In this document: piece by piece, positions 26,271 to 34,639 of the stretch
Position numbering within the stretch: position 1 is the first letter of the stretch
How the letters are laid out: each line of letters starts with the position of its first letter
From: HTCC5015 sp051747425
GTDB lineage: Bacteria; Pseudomonadota; Gammaproteobacteria; HTCC5015
Assembly (NCBI GenBank): GCA_051747425.1
Contig: JBNJGD010000003.1
Location: forward strand, 124,001-188,000
DNA: 64,000 bases
Direction of reading: 5' to 3'
Translations under genes and position numbers: made by a program
The notes under the pieces: model-generated
What the model saw: the letters and a program-made list of their open reading frames with translations, nothing else
Told to the model about the DNA's origin: nothing
The model's database searches: none

Positions 26271-26759
26271 TTATAAATAATCCAGAGGCAGTGCCGATGT
26301 GTCGATTACCCGTCGCATGACAAAGCTGGAATGCACGCCGCTGACGCCTTCGATGCGGGTGATCTTGTTAAGCAGGAATTGCTGGTAGGCGTCGATGTCG
26401 GGGACGACGACCTGTAATAGATAGTCGGCTTCCTGTCCCGTGACCAGGTAACACTTCTGCACTTCCGGGCATTGCCCCACCTGTTCTTCAAAATTGGCAA
26501 AGCGCTCCGGTGTGTGTCGGTCCATGCTGATTTGAATCATCACGGTGAGGTCCAGGCCGAGCTTGCGGGCGTCGAGCACGGTTTCCCGCCGGACGATGAT
26601 GCCGGCTTCCTCCATTTTATGTACCCGCCGGGAGCAGGGCGACGGGGACAGCCCGACCTGTTCGGCCAGCTCCTGGTTGCTGAGGCCGCCGTTCTTTTGC
26701 AGGGCGGCGAGGATGCGCTGGTCGGTTTTGTCGATGGCGGCGGGCTGGGCTCGGGACAT
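26271..26759 (-). CDS. Lrp/AsnC family transcriptional regulator
   Basis: 162 residues. The N-terminal HTH spans about 10-60 (DKTDQRILAALQKNGGLSNQELAEQVGLSPSPCSRRVHKME); the RAM ligand-binding domain follows (about 68-150), with the G-x-x-D-Y-L-L-Q-V-V-V-P-D signature. Such proteins form octamers and respond to amino acids. It is divergent from leuA, and the shared 287-base region holds AT-rich direct repeats suited to Lrp binding, so control of leuA and of itself is a good inference. Its effector may be leucine or another amino acid. Confidence 0.92.
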   Translation of the reverse strand: MSRAQPAAIDKTDQRILAALQKNGGLSNQELAEQVGLSPSPCSRRVHKMEEAGIIVRRETVLDARKLGLDLTVMIQISMDRHTPERFANFEEQVGQCPEVQKCYLVTGQEADYLLQVVVPDIDAYQQFLLNKITRIEGVSGVHSSFVMRRVIDTSALPLDYL

Positions 26760-26781
26760 GGCTTAAATTCCAATAATTTTG

Positions 26782-26829
26782 TTTATATGGAATAAAATAG
26801 CTTATAAATGGATTTATATGAAATAAAAT
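26782..26829. promoter_or_regulatory. AT-rich direct repeats between lrp-like gene and leuA, candidate operator
   Basis: Two nearly identical 17-base copies, TTTATATGGAATAAAAT (26782-26798) and TTTATATGAAATAAAAT (26813-26829), differ at one position. Their 31-base spacing is close to three helical turns, placing both on the same DNA face. A half-site-like inverted piece ATTCCAATAATTTT lies at 26767-26780. The layout fits cooperative binding by an Lrp-type octamer. Confidence 0.5.
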
Positions 26830-26926
26830 CGCGAAAAATGGCTATAAAGGCCAAAAAAAGCAAACACATTGCGCCCTTTCTTGCCTAGAATAAGCCCATG
26901 GATCGAACACCGTGACGCCCGCCAGT

Positions 26927-27020
26927 CGCCACAAGCGCAGGGCAAACGGCCACAAGCCGTGCGGTGGAAGGCTCCACAAGAGCCGAGCGACACAAACAAA
27001 TCGTCGGGTTGAAACCCGAC
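26927..27020 (+). ncRNA. Structured leuA leader with three CCACAAG stem-loops
   Basis: CCACAAG occurs three times (26929-26935, 26950-26956, 26974-26980). Each time the CACAA lies in the loop of a small hairpin: CGC/GCG (26927-26937), ACGGC/GCCGT (26946-26960), GGCTC/GAGCC (26970-26984). A longer stem, GTCGGGTT/AACCCGAC, follows at 27003-27020, 14 bases before the ribosome-binding site. No leucine-rich leader peptide is present, so this is not a classical attenuator. Whether the region is regulatory is inferred. Confidence 0.4.
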
Positions 27021-27046
27021 CTACAAGAGACACACAGGAGCCGGAC

Positions 27047-28702
27047 ATGGCCTTTGATCACACAAAATACGCCCCCGCCACTTATTTCGACAAGCCGGAC
27101 CGCAAATGGCCCAGCCGCCGCATCGAGAAGGCGCCCCTGTGGGCGGCCGTCGATCTGCGCGATGGCAACCAGGCGTTGATCAATCCCATGTCGGTGGCGC
27201 AGAAGCGCCGCTTCTTCCAGTTGCTGGTGGAGATCGGCTACAAGGAAATCGAGGTGGGCTTCCCCTCGGCCAGCCAGGTCGATTTTGATTTTTGCCGCGC
27301 CCTGATCGAAGAGGACCTGGTGCCGGACGATGTGCGCATCCAGGTCTTGGTACAGGCGCGCGAGGATTTGATCAGCCGCACCTTTGAAGCGCTCGAGGGC
27401 GCCAAGCGGGCGATCGTCCACATTTACAACGCCACTTCGCCGACTTTCCGCCAGAAGGTTTTCCGGGTGGATCGCGACGGCTGCTGCGATATCGCCGCGC
27501 GCGCCGCCCAGTGGGTCAAGGACTACGCCGAGAAACAGCCGGAGACCGACTGGACTTTCCAGTACTCCCCCGAGACCTTCAGCGCCACCGAGGTGGACTT
27601 TGCCATTGAGGTGGTCAACGCGGTGAACGCCGTGTGGCAGCCCCAGAACGGCCAGCGGGTGATCATCAACTTGCCCGCCACCGTGGAAGTGAGCACGCCC
27701 AATGTGTTCGCCGACCAGGTCGAGGCCTTCTGCGAGGGCATCGACAACCGCGAGCATGTGATTGTCTCGCTGCACACCCACAACGATCGGGGCTGCGGCG
27801 TGGCCGCCGCCGAGTTGGGCCAGATGGCCGGCGCCGATCGCGTTGAGGGCACCTTGCTCGGCAACGGCGAGCGCACCGGCAATATGGATCTGGTGACCTG
27901 CGGCATGAATTTGTACAGCCACGGCATCGATCCGGGTATCGACTTCTCGCGCATGCCCGAGATCGTCGAGTTGGTGGAAGACATCACCAACATTGTCACC
28001 CACCCGCGCCACCCCTACGCCGGCGATTTGGTGTTCAGTGCCTTTTCCGGCAGCCACCAGGACGCCATCAAGAAATGCTTTGCCATTCAGAAGGCCGGCG
28101 AGCAGTGGGATGTGGCCTATTTGCCCATCGACCCGGCCGATGTCGGCCGCCGCTACGAGGAAGTGGTACGCATCAACTCCCAGTCCGGCAAGGGCGGGGT
28201 GGCCCATGTGCTGGAGCGCGATTACGGCGTGGACTTGCCGCGCTGGTTGCAGCAGGAGTTGGCCGTGGTGATCCAGGCCGAGGCCGAGTCCTCCGGGGGC
28301 GAGATCACGGGCGATCAGGTGCACGAGATCTTCGAGCGCGCCTACCTCAACCCGCCGGTGGGCTGGCGCCTGAGCGGCTACGATGTGAAGCGCGAGGGCG
28401 AGACCGTGACCGTCAACGCCGAGGTCGATGGCCAGGTCATCGAGGGCAAGGGCGAGGGCGCCGTGGGTGCCCTGGTGGCCGCCCTCGAGGGCAAGACCGG
28501 CCGCCGCTTCAGCGTCGAGGGCTTTGAGGAATCCACCCTGGGCGACAGCACCGAGGCCAACGCCATGGCCGCCGTGCGCGTAAGCAGCGACGGCCAGGTG
28601 CAAAGCTCGGTGGCCACCGCCAAGGACACCACCTCCGCCGCCCTGCAAGCCGTGCTCAGCGCCGTCGGCCGCCTCACCGGCGCCCAGTCCGCCGCGGCGT
28701 AA
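27047..28702 (+). CDS. leuA: 2-isopropylmalate synthase
   Basis: 551 residues from ATG 27047, preceded by CAGGAG; in-frame codons upstream lie in the leader hairpins. It condenses acetyl-CoA with 2-ketoisovalerate, the committed step of leucine synthesis. The DRE-TIM barrel starts at VDLRDGNQAL (about 40-49) and ends the metal site at SLHTHNDRGC (about 240-250). The long N-terminal extension (KYAPATYFDKPDRKWPSRRI) marks the type 2 LeuA of pseudomonads and actinobacteria. The C-terminal regulatory domain (about 430-551) binds leucine for feedback inhibition. It is monocistronic here. Confidence 0.95.
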   Translation: MAFDHTKYAPATYFDKPDRKWPSRRIEKAPLWAAVDLRDGNQALINPMSVAQKRRFFQLLVEIGYKEIEVGFPSASQVDFDFCRALIEEDLVPDDVRIQVLVQAREDLISRTFEALEGAKRAIVHIYNATSPTFRQKVFRVDRDGCCDIAARAAQWVKDYAEKQPETDWTFQYSPETFSATEVDFAIEVVNAVNAVWQPQNGQRVIINLPATVEVSTPNVFADQVEAFCEGIDNREHVIVSLHTHNDRGCGVAAAELGQMAGADRVEGTLLGNGERTGNMDLVTCGMNLYSHGIDPGIDFSRMPEIVELVEDITNIVTHPRHPYAGDLVFSAFSGSHQDAIKKCFAIQKAGEQWDVAYLPIDPADVGRRYEEVVRINSQSGKGGVAHVLERDYGVDLPRWLQQELAVVIQAEAESSGGEITGDQVHEIFERAYLNPPVGWRLSGYDVKREGETVTVNAEVDGQVIEGKGEGAVGALVAALEGKTGRRFSVEGFEESTLGDSTEANAMAAVRVSSDGQVQSSVATAKDTTSAALQAVLSAVGRLTGAQSAAA

Positions 28703-28707
28703 TCACC

Positions 28708-28788
28708 CACAGAGCCGCGGAGAGCACGGAGGGACTGTAGGAGGCCCGCCCCCGGGCCGACTTGTCGCGGCGAGGGCGCCGCTCCTGC
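28708..28788. repeat. Partial composite repeat: decayed A arm plus type C
   Basis: A degenerate left A arm (CACAGAGCCGCGGAGAGCAC) is followed by a type C element (about 28737-28788: TGTAGGAGGCCCGCCCCCGG to GCCGCTCCTGC). No right A arm is found before the pepA stop; a further CGGCCCGGGG-type remnant lies at about 28804-28820. Confidence 0.75.
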
Positions 28789-28835
28789 AAATTCAGGTGG
28801 CGTCGGCCCGGGGTCGGGCCTATGCCGCTTCCGCT

Positions 28836-30335
<1,500 letters not shown>

Positions 30336-30421
30336 GTTTTCTCCGTATTCTGTATACACTGATATAATCGCGAGCTTATCAGACTTTGGGCTGCTTGCAG
30401 CAGCGCGGGAACACTTTGTCC

Positions 30422-31486
30422 ATGCACATCACCGATCGCTACCTGATCCGCGAAGTGGCCAAAACCGGTGCCGCCGTGCTCCTGGTGTTGCTGGTGTTGA
30501 TGGTGGGCAACACTCTGGTTCAGCTGCTCTCCGATGCCGCCGATGGCGAGATGGCCTCGCAGTACATCTGGCCGCTGCTGGTGATCTCCCTGGCCAATTA
30601 TCTCGTGCTCTTTATGGGGCTCAGCCTCTATCTCGGCGGCATGCTGGCCTTTGGCCGCCTGTACAAGGACGCCGAAATGGCCGCCATGGTGGCCTGCGGC
30701 ATGGGCCCTTGGGACTTCTTTCGCCCGCTGTTCAAGATTGCCCTGCCGGTGAGTCTGGTGGGTTTGTTGCTGTCGGTGTTTATCCTGCCCTGGATGGCCG
30801 GCGTGCAGGCCCGCTTTGCCTCCGACGCCGAGCGCCCCAGTGTGGAGACCCACCTGCGCCAGGGTGAATTCAACCAATTGGCCGGTGGCGTGTTTTTTGT
30901 CGAACGGCAAAGCGGTGGTGAACTTCAGGAAGTGTTTGTGTTTACCGACGGACCCTCGGGCGAGTCGATCCAGGTGGCCCGCAGCGGTCGTGTGGATGAG
31001 GTTGACGGGGCCTATCGTCTGACGCTGGAGGACGGTCGCTTGTACCAGATTGGCGATCAGAAGCGCATCAGTGAAATCGATTACGAACAGTATCAGGTCA
31101 AAATCGAGCCGCCGCAGACGGTGGTGGACGACCAGGTGCTGGCGGCGGCCCCCACCAGCGAACTCATGGTTTCTGACGACCCGATGGCGGTGGCCGAGTG
31201 GCAGTGGCGACTGTCGGTGCCCATTGGCTGCTTCCTGCTGGCCGTGCTGGCCTTTCCCCTGAGTTACACCTCGCCGCGCAAGGGCGCCTTCTCCAAGCTG
31301 GGCTACGCCATTCTGGTTTACATCCTCTACAGCAACCTGCTCAGCCTCGGTCGCAGCTGGGTCCAGGCCGACGCCGTGCCCCTGTGGCTGGGCATGTGGT
31401 GGGCCCACATGCCGGTGGTGGTGCTGATCTTTGCCCTGTTGGTGAAGCGCTACGGCTGGCCCCGGCGATGGGAGGTGGCGACATGA
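30422..31486 (+). CDS. lptF: LPS export permease LptF
   Basis: 354 residues from ATG 30422. Part of the LptB2FG ABC transporter that extracts lipopolysaccharide from the inner membrane and feeds the LptC-A-D bridge. Six TM helices in two blocks of three (about 14-120 and 265-352) flank a periplasmic beta-jellyroll (about 125-255). The opening ITDRYLIREVAKTG is typical of the family. Its stop overlaps the lptG start (ATGA). It is divergent from pepA. Confidence 0.94.
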   Translation: MHITDRYLIREVAKTGAAVLLVLLVLMVGNTLVQLLSDAADGEMASQYIWPLLVISLANYLVLFMGLSLYLGGMLAFGRLYKDAEMAAMVACGMGPWDFFRPLFKIALPVSLVGLLLSVFILPWMAGVQARFASDAERPSVETHLRQGEFNQLAGGVFFVERQSGGELQEVFVFTDGPSGESIQVARSGRVDEVDGAYRLTLEDGRLYQIGDQKRISEIDYEQYQVKIEPPQTVVDDQVLAAAPTSELMVSDDPMAVAEWQWRLSVPIGCFLLAVLAFPLSYTSPRKGAFSKLGYAILVYILYSNLLSLGRSWVQADAVPLWLGMWWAHMPVVVLIFALLVKRYGWPRRWEVAT

Positions 31487-32547
31487 GTCTGTTTGACCGC
31501 TACATGGCTCGGCATATTCTCGCCGCCACCGCCATGGTGTTGCTGGTGATTCTTTTCCTCGATGCCTTTTTCGGGTTCCTCGGCGAGGGCAAGTATGTCG
31601 CCCGCTACGACGAGTACAGCTACTGGCACGCCCTGGGCTATGTGATGTTGCGCGTGCCCGGCAAGGCCATGGAATTCATGCCCGCCATTACCCTGATCGG
31701 CGCTCTGCTGGGGCTGGGCGCCCTGGCCAGCAACAGCGAGCTCACCGCCATGCGAGCGGCGGGCTTGTCCAAGGGGCGGATTGTCTGGGGCGGTATAAAG
31801 ACCGGCCTGTTGATCGCTCTGGGTGTGTTGCTGCTGAGCGACTATGTCGCCCCGAAAAGCGAGCTGCGCGCCGCCGCCTTTCGCGCCCAGTCCCAGGGCA
31901 AGGCGATCACCGCCGAGCTGCGCGATTTCTGGATCAAGGAGGGCAGTGCCTTTGTCAATATTCGCCGCGCCGAGCACGGTCAGCGCCTTCGCGATGTGCG
32001 GGTGTTTGAAGTGAGTGAAGGCCAGCTCAACCGGCTCATCAATATCGACCAGGCCCAGTTCATTGGTGAGCGCTGGCGACTCGACGGCGTGACGACCTAT
32101 CGTTTCGATGGCCGACAGGTAGAGCGCCGCCGCGATGACACGCTCTACCGCAACAGCGTGGTGGATCCCTCCCTGTTTGAAGTGGCGCGCCTGAGCCCCG
32201 AAAACATGCGCATGTTCGAGTTGCACCGCTATATCCAGTACCTCGACGCCAACGCCCTGGACGCCACGCTCTATCGCAAGGCCTTCTGGAAGAAAGTGAC
32301 AGCGCCGCTGTCGATCCTCGTGATGCTGCTGTTGGCCATGCCCTTTGTCTTTGCCAACCGCCGCTCGGGCAATGCCGGCTCGCGCCTGGTGATCGGCATT
32401 CTCTTTGGCATGAGTTACTACATCATCAGCTCATTGATTGAAAACCTCGGTCAGGTCTATGGCGTGCCCGTACTGGTGGGCGCCTTTGCCCCGATTGCGG
32501 CGTTCACTATTCTTGGATTCTGGCTGCTCAAAAGGAGTGAGGGCTGA
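31483..32547 (+). CDS. lptG: LPS export permease LptG
   Basis: 354 residues from ATG 31483, overlapping lptF by four bases, preceded by GGGAGGTGG. It has the same fold as LptF: three N-terminal TM helices with FDRYMARHILAAT, a central jellyroll, and three C-terminal TM helices containing the conserved MPFVFANRR and SYYIISSLIENLG segments. Its stop shares one base with the start of the patatin-like gene (TGATG), so the operon continues. Confidence 0.95.
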   Translation: MSLFDRYMARHILAATAMVLLVILFLDAFFGFLGEGKYVARYDEYSYWHALGYVMLRVPGKAMEFMPAITLIGALLGLGALASNSELTAMRAAGLSKGRIVWGGIKTGLLIALGVLLLSDYVAPKSELRAAAFRAQSQGKAITAELRDFWIKEGSAFVNIRRAEHGQRLRDVRVFEVSEGQLNRLINIDQAQFIGERWRLDGVTTYRFDGRQVERRRDDTLYRNSVVDPSLFEVARLSPENMRMFELHRYIQYLDANALDATLYRKAFWKKVTAPLSILVMLLLAMPFVFANRRSGNAGSRLVIGILFGMSYYIISSLIENLGQVYGVPVLVGAFAPIAAFTILGFWLLKRSEG

Positions 32548-33359
32548 TGGCCACTCTGGGAGACTGGCTGGACGAAAAGCCCTATACGCTGACTTTGTCC
32601 TCGGGGTTCTTTGCCTTTTACGCTCACCTTGGAGTCCTTAGCGTGCTTGAGCGCGAGGGTTTGATGCCGGCGCGGTTGACCGGCTCCAGCGCCGGCGCTC
32701 TGGTGGCGGCCGGCTGGGTTTCGGGTCTCGATTGTCGGGATCTGAAGTCGGTGTTTTTCTCCATTGAGAAGCGCGATTTCTGGGACCCCGGTCTCGGTTT
32801 TGGCTTTTTGCGCGGCGAGCGTTTCCGCCAGTTGTTGGCCGAGCGCTTCGGTTGCGATGAACTGGAGGCCGGGCGCCGTCCCATTGCGATCTCCACCTGG
32901 GATTGGCGCCATCGACAAACCCTGAGCTTCGACCAGGGACCACTGCCCTTGCTGGTCAGCGCCAGTTGCGCCGTGCCGGGGTTGTTTCAGCCCGTGCACT
33001 ATCAGCGACACTCGCTGCTCGACGGTGGTGTGATGGACCGCCACGGCCTCCACGCCGTGGCCGCCGACGAGCGGGTGTTTTATCACCACATCGTTTCCCG
33101 CTCGCCCTGGCGGCGGCGCCACGATCCCGCGCTGATCATTCCCGAGCGCGCCAATCTGGCGGCTCTGGCGATCCACGACCTCGTCCGCAGCGGGCCCAAC
33201 CGGATGGCCGAGGGCGCTCTGGCCTTTGAACAGGCCTTTGCGGCCACCGAGCGGGCCCTCGAAAGGCCGCTGCCGATGGGCGATAATGGCACTATTGATA
33301 TCGGCGTTGAGGCGCCATCAGGGGGAATGTATGAGCGACAAACCGAAGCGGGGCAGTGA
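32547..33359 (+). CDS. Patatin-like phospholipase
   Basis: 270 residues. The Ser-Asp dyad is visible: G-S-S-A-G with S48 and D-G-G with D159. The usual glycine-rich oxyanion hole (G-G-G-x-R/K-G) is represented only by SSGFFAFYAHLG (18-29), which lacks the basic residue, an oddity. There is no signal peptide, so the protein is cytoplasmic. It starts within the lptG stop and overlaps the next gene by 29 bases. Coupling to lptFG suggests lipid turnover at the inner membrane; substrate unknown. Confidence 0.85.
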   Translation: MATLGDWLDEKPYTLTLSSGFFAFYAHLGVLSVLEREGLMPARLTGSSAGALVAAGWVSGLDCRDLKSVFFSIEKRDFWDPGLGFGFLRGERFRQLLAERFGCDELEAGRRPIAISTWDWRHRQTLSFDQGPLPLLVSASCAVPGLFQPVHYQRHSLLDGGVMDRHGLHAVAADERVFYHHIVSRSPWRRRHDPALIIPERANLAALAIHDLVRSGPNRMAEGALAFEQAFAATERALERPLPMGDNGTIDIGVEAPSGGMYERQTEAGQ

Positions 33360-33954
33360 ACGCAGCGGCCTGATTGGCCAGGTTACCGGCCTTACCGGGG
33401 ATCTGTCCCGATCGGCCATGCGCTCCGTGGGCAAGCGGGTAGGGGGGCTTTCCCTGCGTATCGGCAAGACGCTGATTCTGACCCGCGACCAGCTGCGCGA
33501 GTTTTCCCCCGAGCAGCGCACCTGGATGCGACGGGCCGGCGAGGCGATTCACGACGCCCGCGAAGTGGCCGGTCTGACCATCGACGATATCAACGAGGCC
33601 CTGGACCTGGAGGACAAAACGCTGTTGCAGGCCATCGAACAGGGCTCGGCCACGGTGTCCTTTGAACTGATCCTGCGACTAACCGCGCTGCTGGCCCGCC
33701 ACGATCCCGTGCCCTTTCTGATCAACATGATCCGCGGTTTCAACCCCCAGCTGTGGGCGCTGCTCGAGGACTGGGGCTTTGGCCACCTGCCCACCCTCTA
33801 CGAGCGGGAGCGCCAGTGGCTCAATGTCTACCGCCGCAGCGAGCGCGCGCGCAAGCTCTCGCAGGACGAGTTCGACAAAGTCCTGGATTTCAGCCGCAGC
33901 GCTTTCGAAATGGCCCTGGAGTTCATCGACCGGGAAGACCGCGATAAATCCTGA
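33331..33954 (+). CDS. HTH (XRE-like) domain protein of unknown function
   Basis: 207 residues. ATG 33331 follows GGGGGAATG and overlaps the patatin gene by 29 bases; a start further upstream would lie wholly in that gene. Residues about 68-130 form an XRE/Cro-like HTH (GEAIHDAREVAGLTIDDINEALDLEDKTLLQAIEQG). The N-terminus (residues 1-45) is basic and Gly/Ser-rich; the C-terminal 80 residues are helical with W and R residues. It may be a regulator tied to the lptFG-patatin operon or a non-DNA-binding adaptor. No operator was found. Confidence 0.75.
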   Translation: MSDKPKRGSERSGLIGQVTGLTGDLSRSAMRSVGKRVGGLSLRIGKTLILTRDQLREFSPEQRTWMRRAGEAIHDAREVAGLTIDDINEALDLEDKTLLQAIEQGSATVSFELILRLTALLARHDPVPFLINMIRGFNPQLWALLEDWGFGHLPTLYERERQWLNVYRRSERARKLSQDEFDKVLDFSRSAFEMALEFIDREDRDKS

Positions 33955-33956
33955 TT

Positions 33957-34137
33957 GTTAGCCACAGAGTTCACAGAGGGCACAGAGGTGTGTAAGAGCG
34001 GCGACCCCGCCGCGACCGGGTGGGCGGCTTCGCCGCAAACCAGTGGGGATGTAGGAGGCCCGACCCCGGGCCGACATGATCGCGGCGGGGTCGCCGCTCC
34101 TACGCACCTCCGTGCTCTTCGAGGCTCTGTGGCCAAC
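33957..34137. repeat. Composite nested repeat A(C-C)A
   Basis: Left A arm GTTAGCCACAGAG with further heptads (33957-33988). Then a partial type C element (GTAAGAGCGGCGACCCCGCC at 33992-34011) and a full type C element (34050-34103: GTAGGAGGCCCGACCCCGGG to GTCGCCGCTCCTAC). Right A arm 34106-34137 (CCTCCGTGCTCTTCGAGGCT, then CTGTGGCC). It separates the stop of the HTH gene from that of the convergent RDD gene. Confidence 0.85.
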
Positions 34138-34144
34138 GATTAAA

Positions 34145-34630
34145 TCAGGCTTCGAGGTTGTCGTTCCAGTCGGGTGTTTGGCCGGGCTTGAGGACGCGGT
34201 CGCGGTCGACCACGGTGACGGTTTTGCTCAGGCGCTCGTGCCAGCCGAGTTTGGCGGGATCGACCAGTTTGCTGAGGTGGCCCAGGCCGAGCACAGAAGT
34301 CACGGCGCGCAGCCAGCCCCGGGCGCTGGTAATGGGGCTGCCGTCAAAGCCGCGCACTTCCATGCGCCAGGCCTGCATGCCGATGGTTTTGCCGTTGACC
34401 GTCCACGAACCCACGAAATACCAGTAGCCGGCCAGGATCATGGTGACCAGCTTGAGGATGTCGGGCAGTTGCTTGCCCTGATCGTCGAGGACGAAACTTT
34501 CCAGCGCCGCGAATGCGGCAATCAGCAACCACTCGATGGCGAAGACGATCATGAAATCGTAGAACATCGCCGCCAGGTGTCGCAGCAGACCCGCCGGGGG
34601 CAGGTGGTCGGTGATCTCGGGTCGGTTCAT
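34145..34630 (-). CDS. RDD family membrane protein
   Basis: 161 residues with three to four hydrophobic helices. The opening P-P-A-G-L-L-R-H-L-A-A-M-F-Y-D-F carries the R-x-x-A-x-x-x-D motif of RDD proteins (the namesake Arg-Asp-Asp is shifted). A second family block, NGKTIGMQAWRMEV, is at about 80-95. RDD proteins are small membrane proteins, some implicated in Na+/H+ exchange; the role here is unknown. It is downstream of the FimX-like gene (9-base gap), on the same strand. Confidence 0.85.
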   Translation of the reverse strand: MNRPEITDHLPPAGLLRHLAAMFYDFMIVFAIEWLLIAAFAALESFVLDDQGKQLPDILKLVTMILAGYWYFVGSWTVNGKTIGMQAWRMEVRGFDGSPITSARGWLRAVTSVLGLGHLSKLVDPAKLGWHERLSKTVTVVDRDRVLKPGQTPDWNDNLEA

Positions 34631-34639
34631 GCCATTCGC

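Noticed and set aside
26885..27046. Classical leucine attenuator for leuA
   Set aside because: No leader peptide with clustered Leu codons and no terminator hairpin with a U tract could be found; only short stem-loops.
26885..28648. 587-codon open frame opposite leuA
   Set aside because: Antisense shadow of leuA with low-complexity composition and no recognisable domain.
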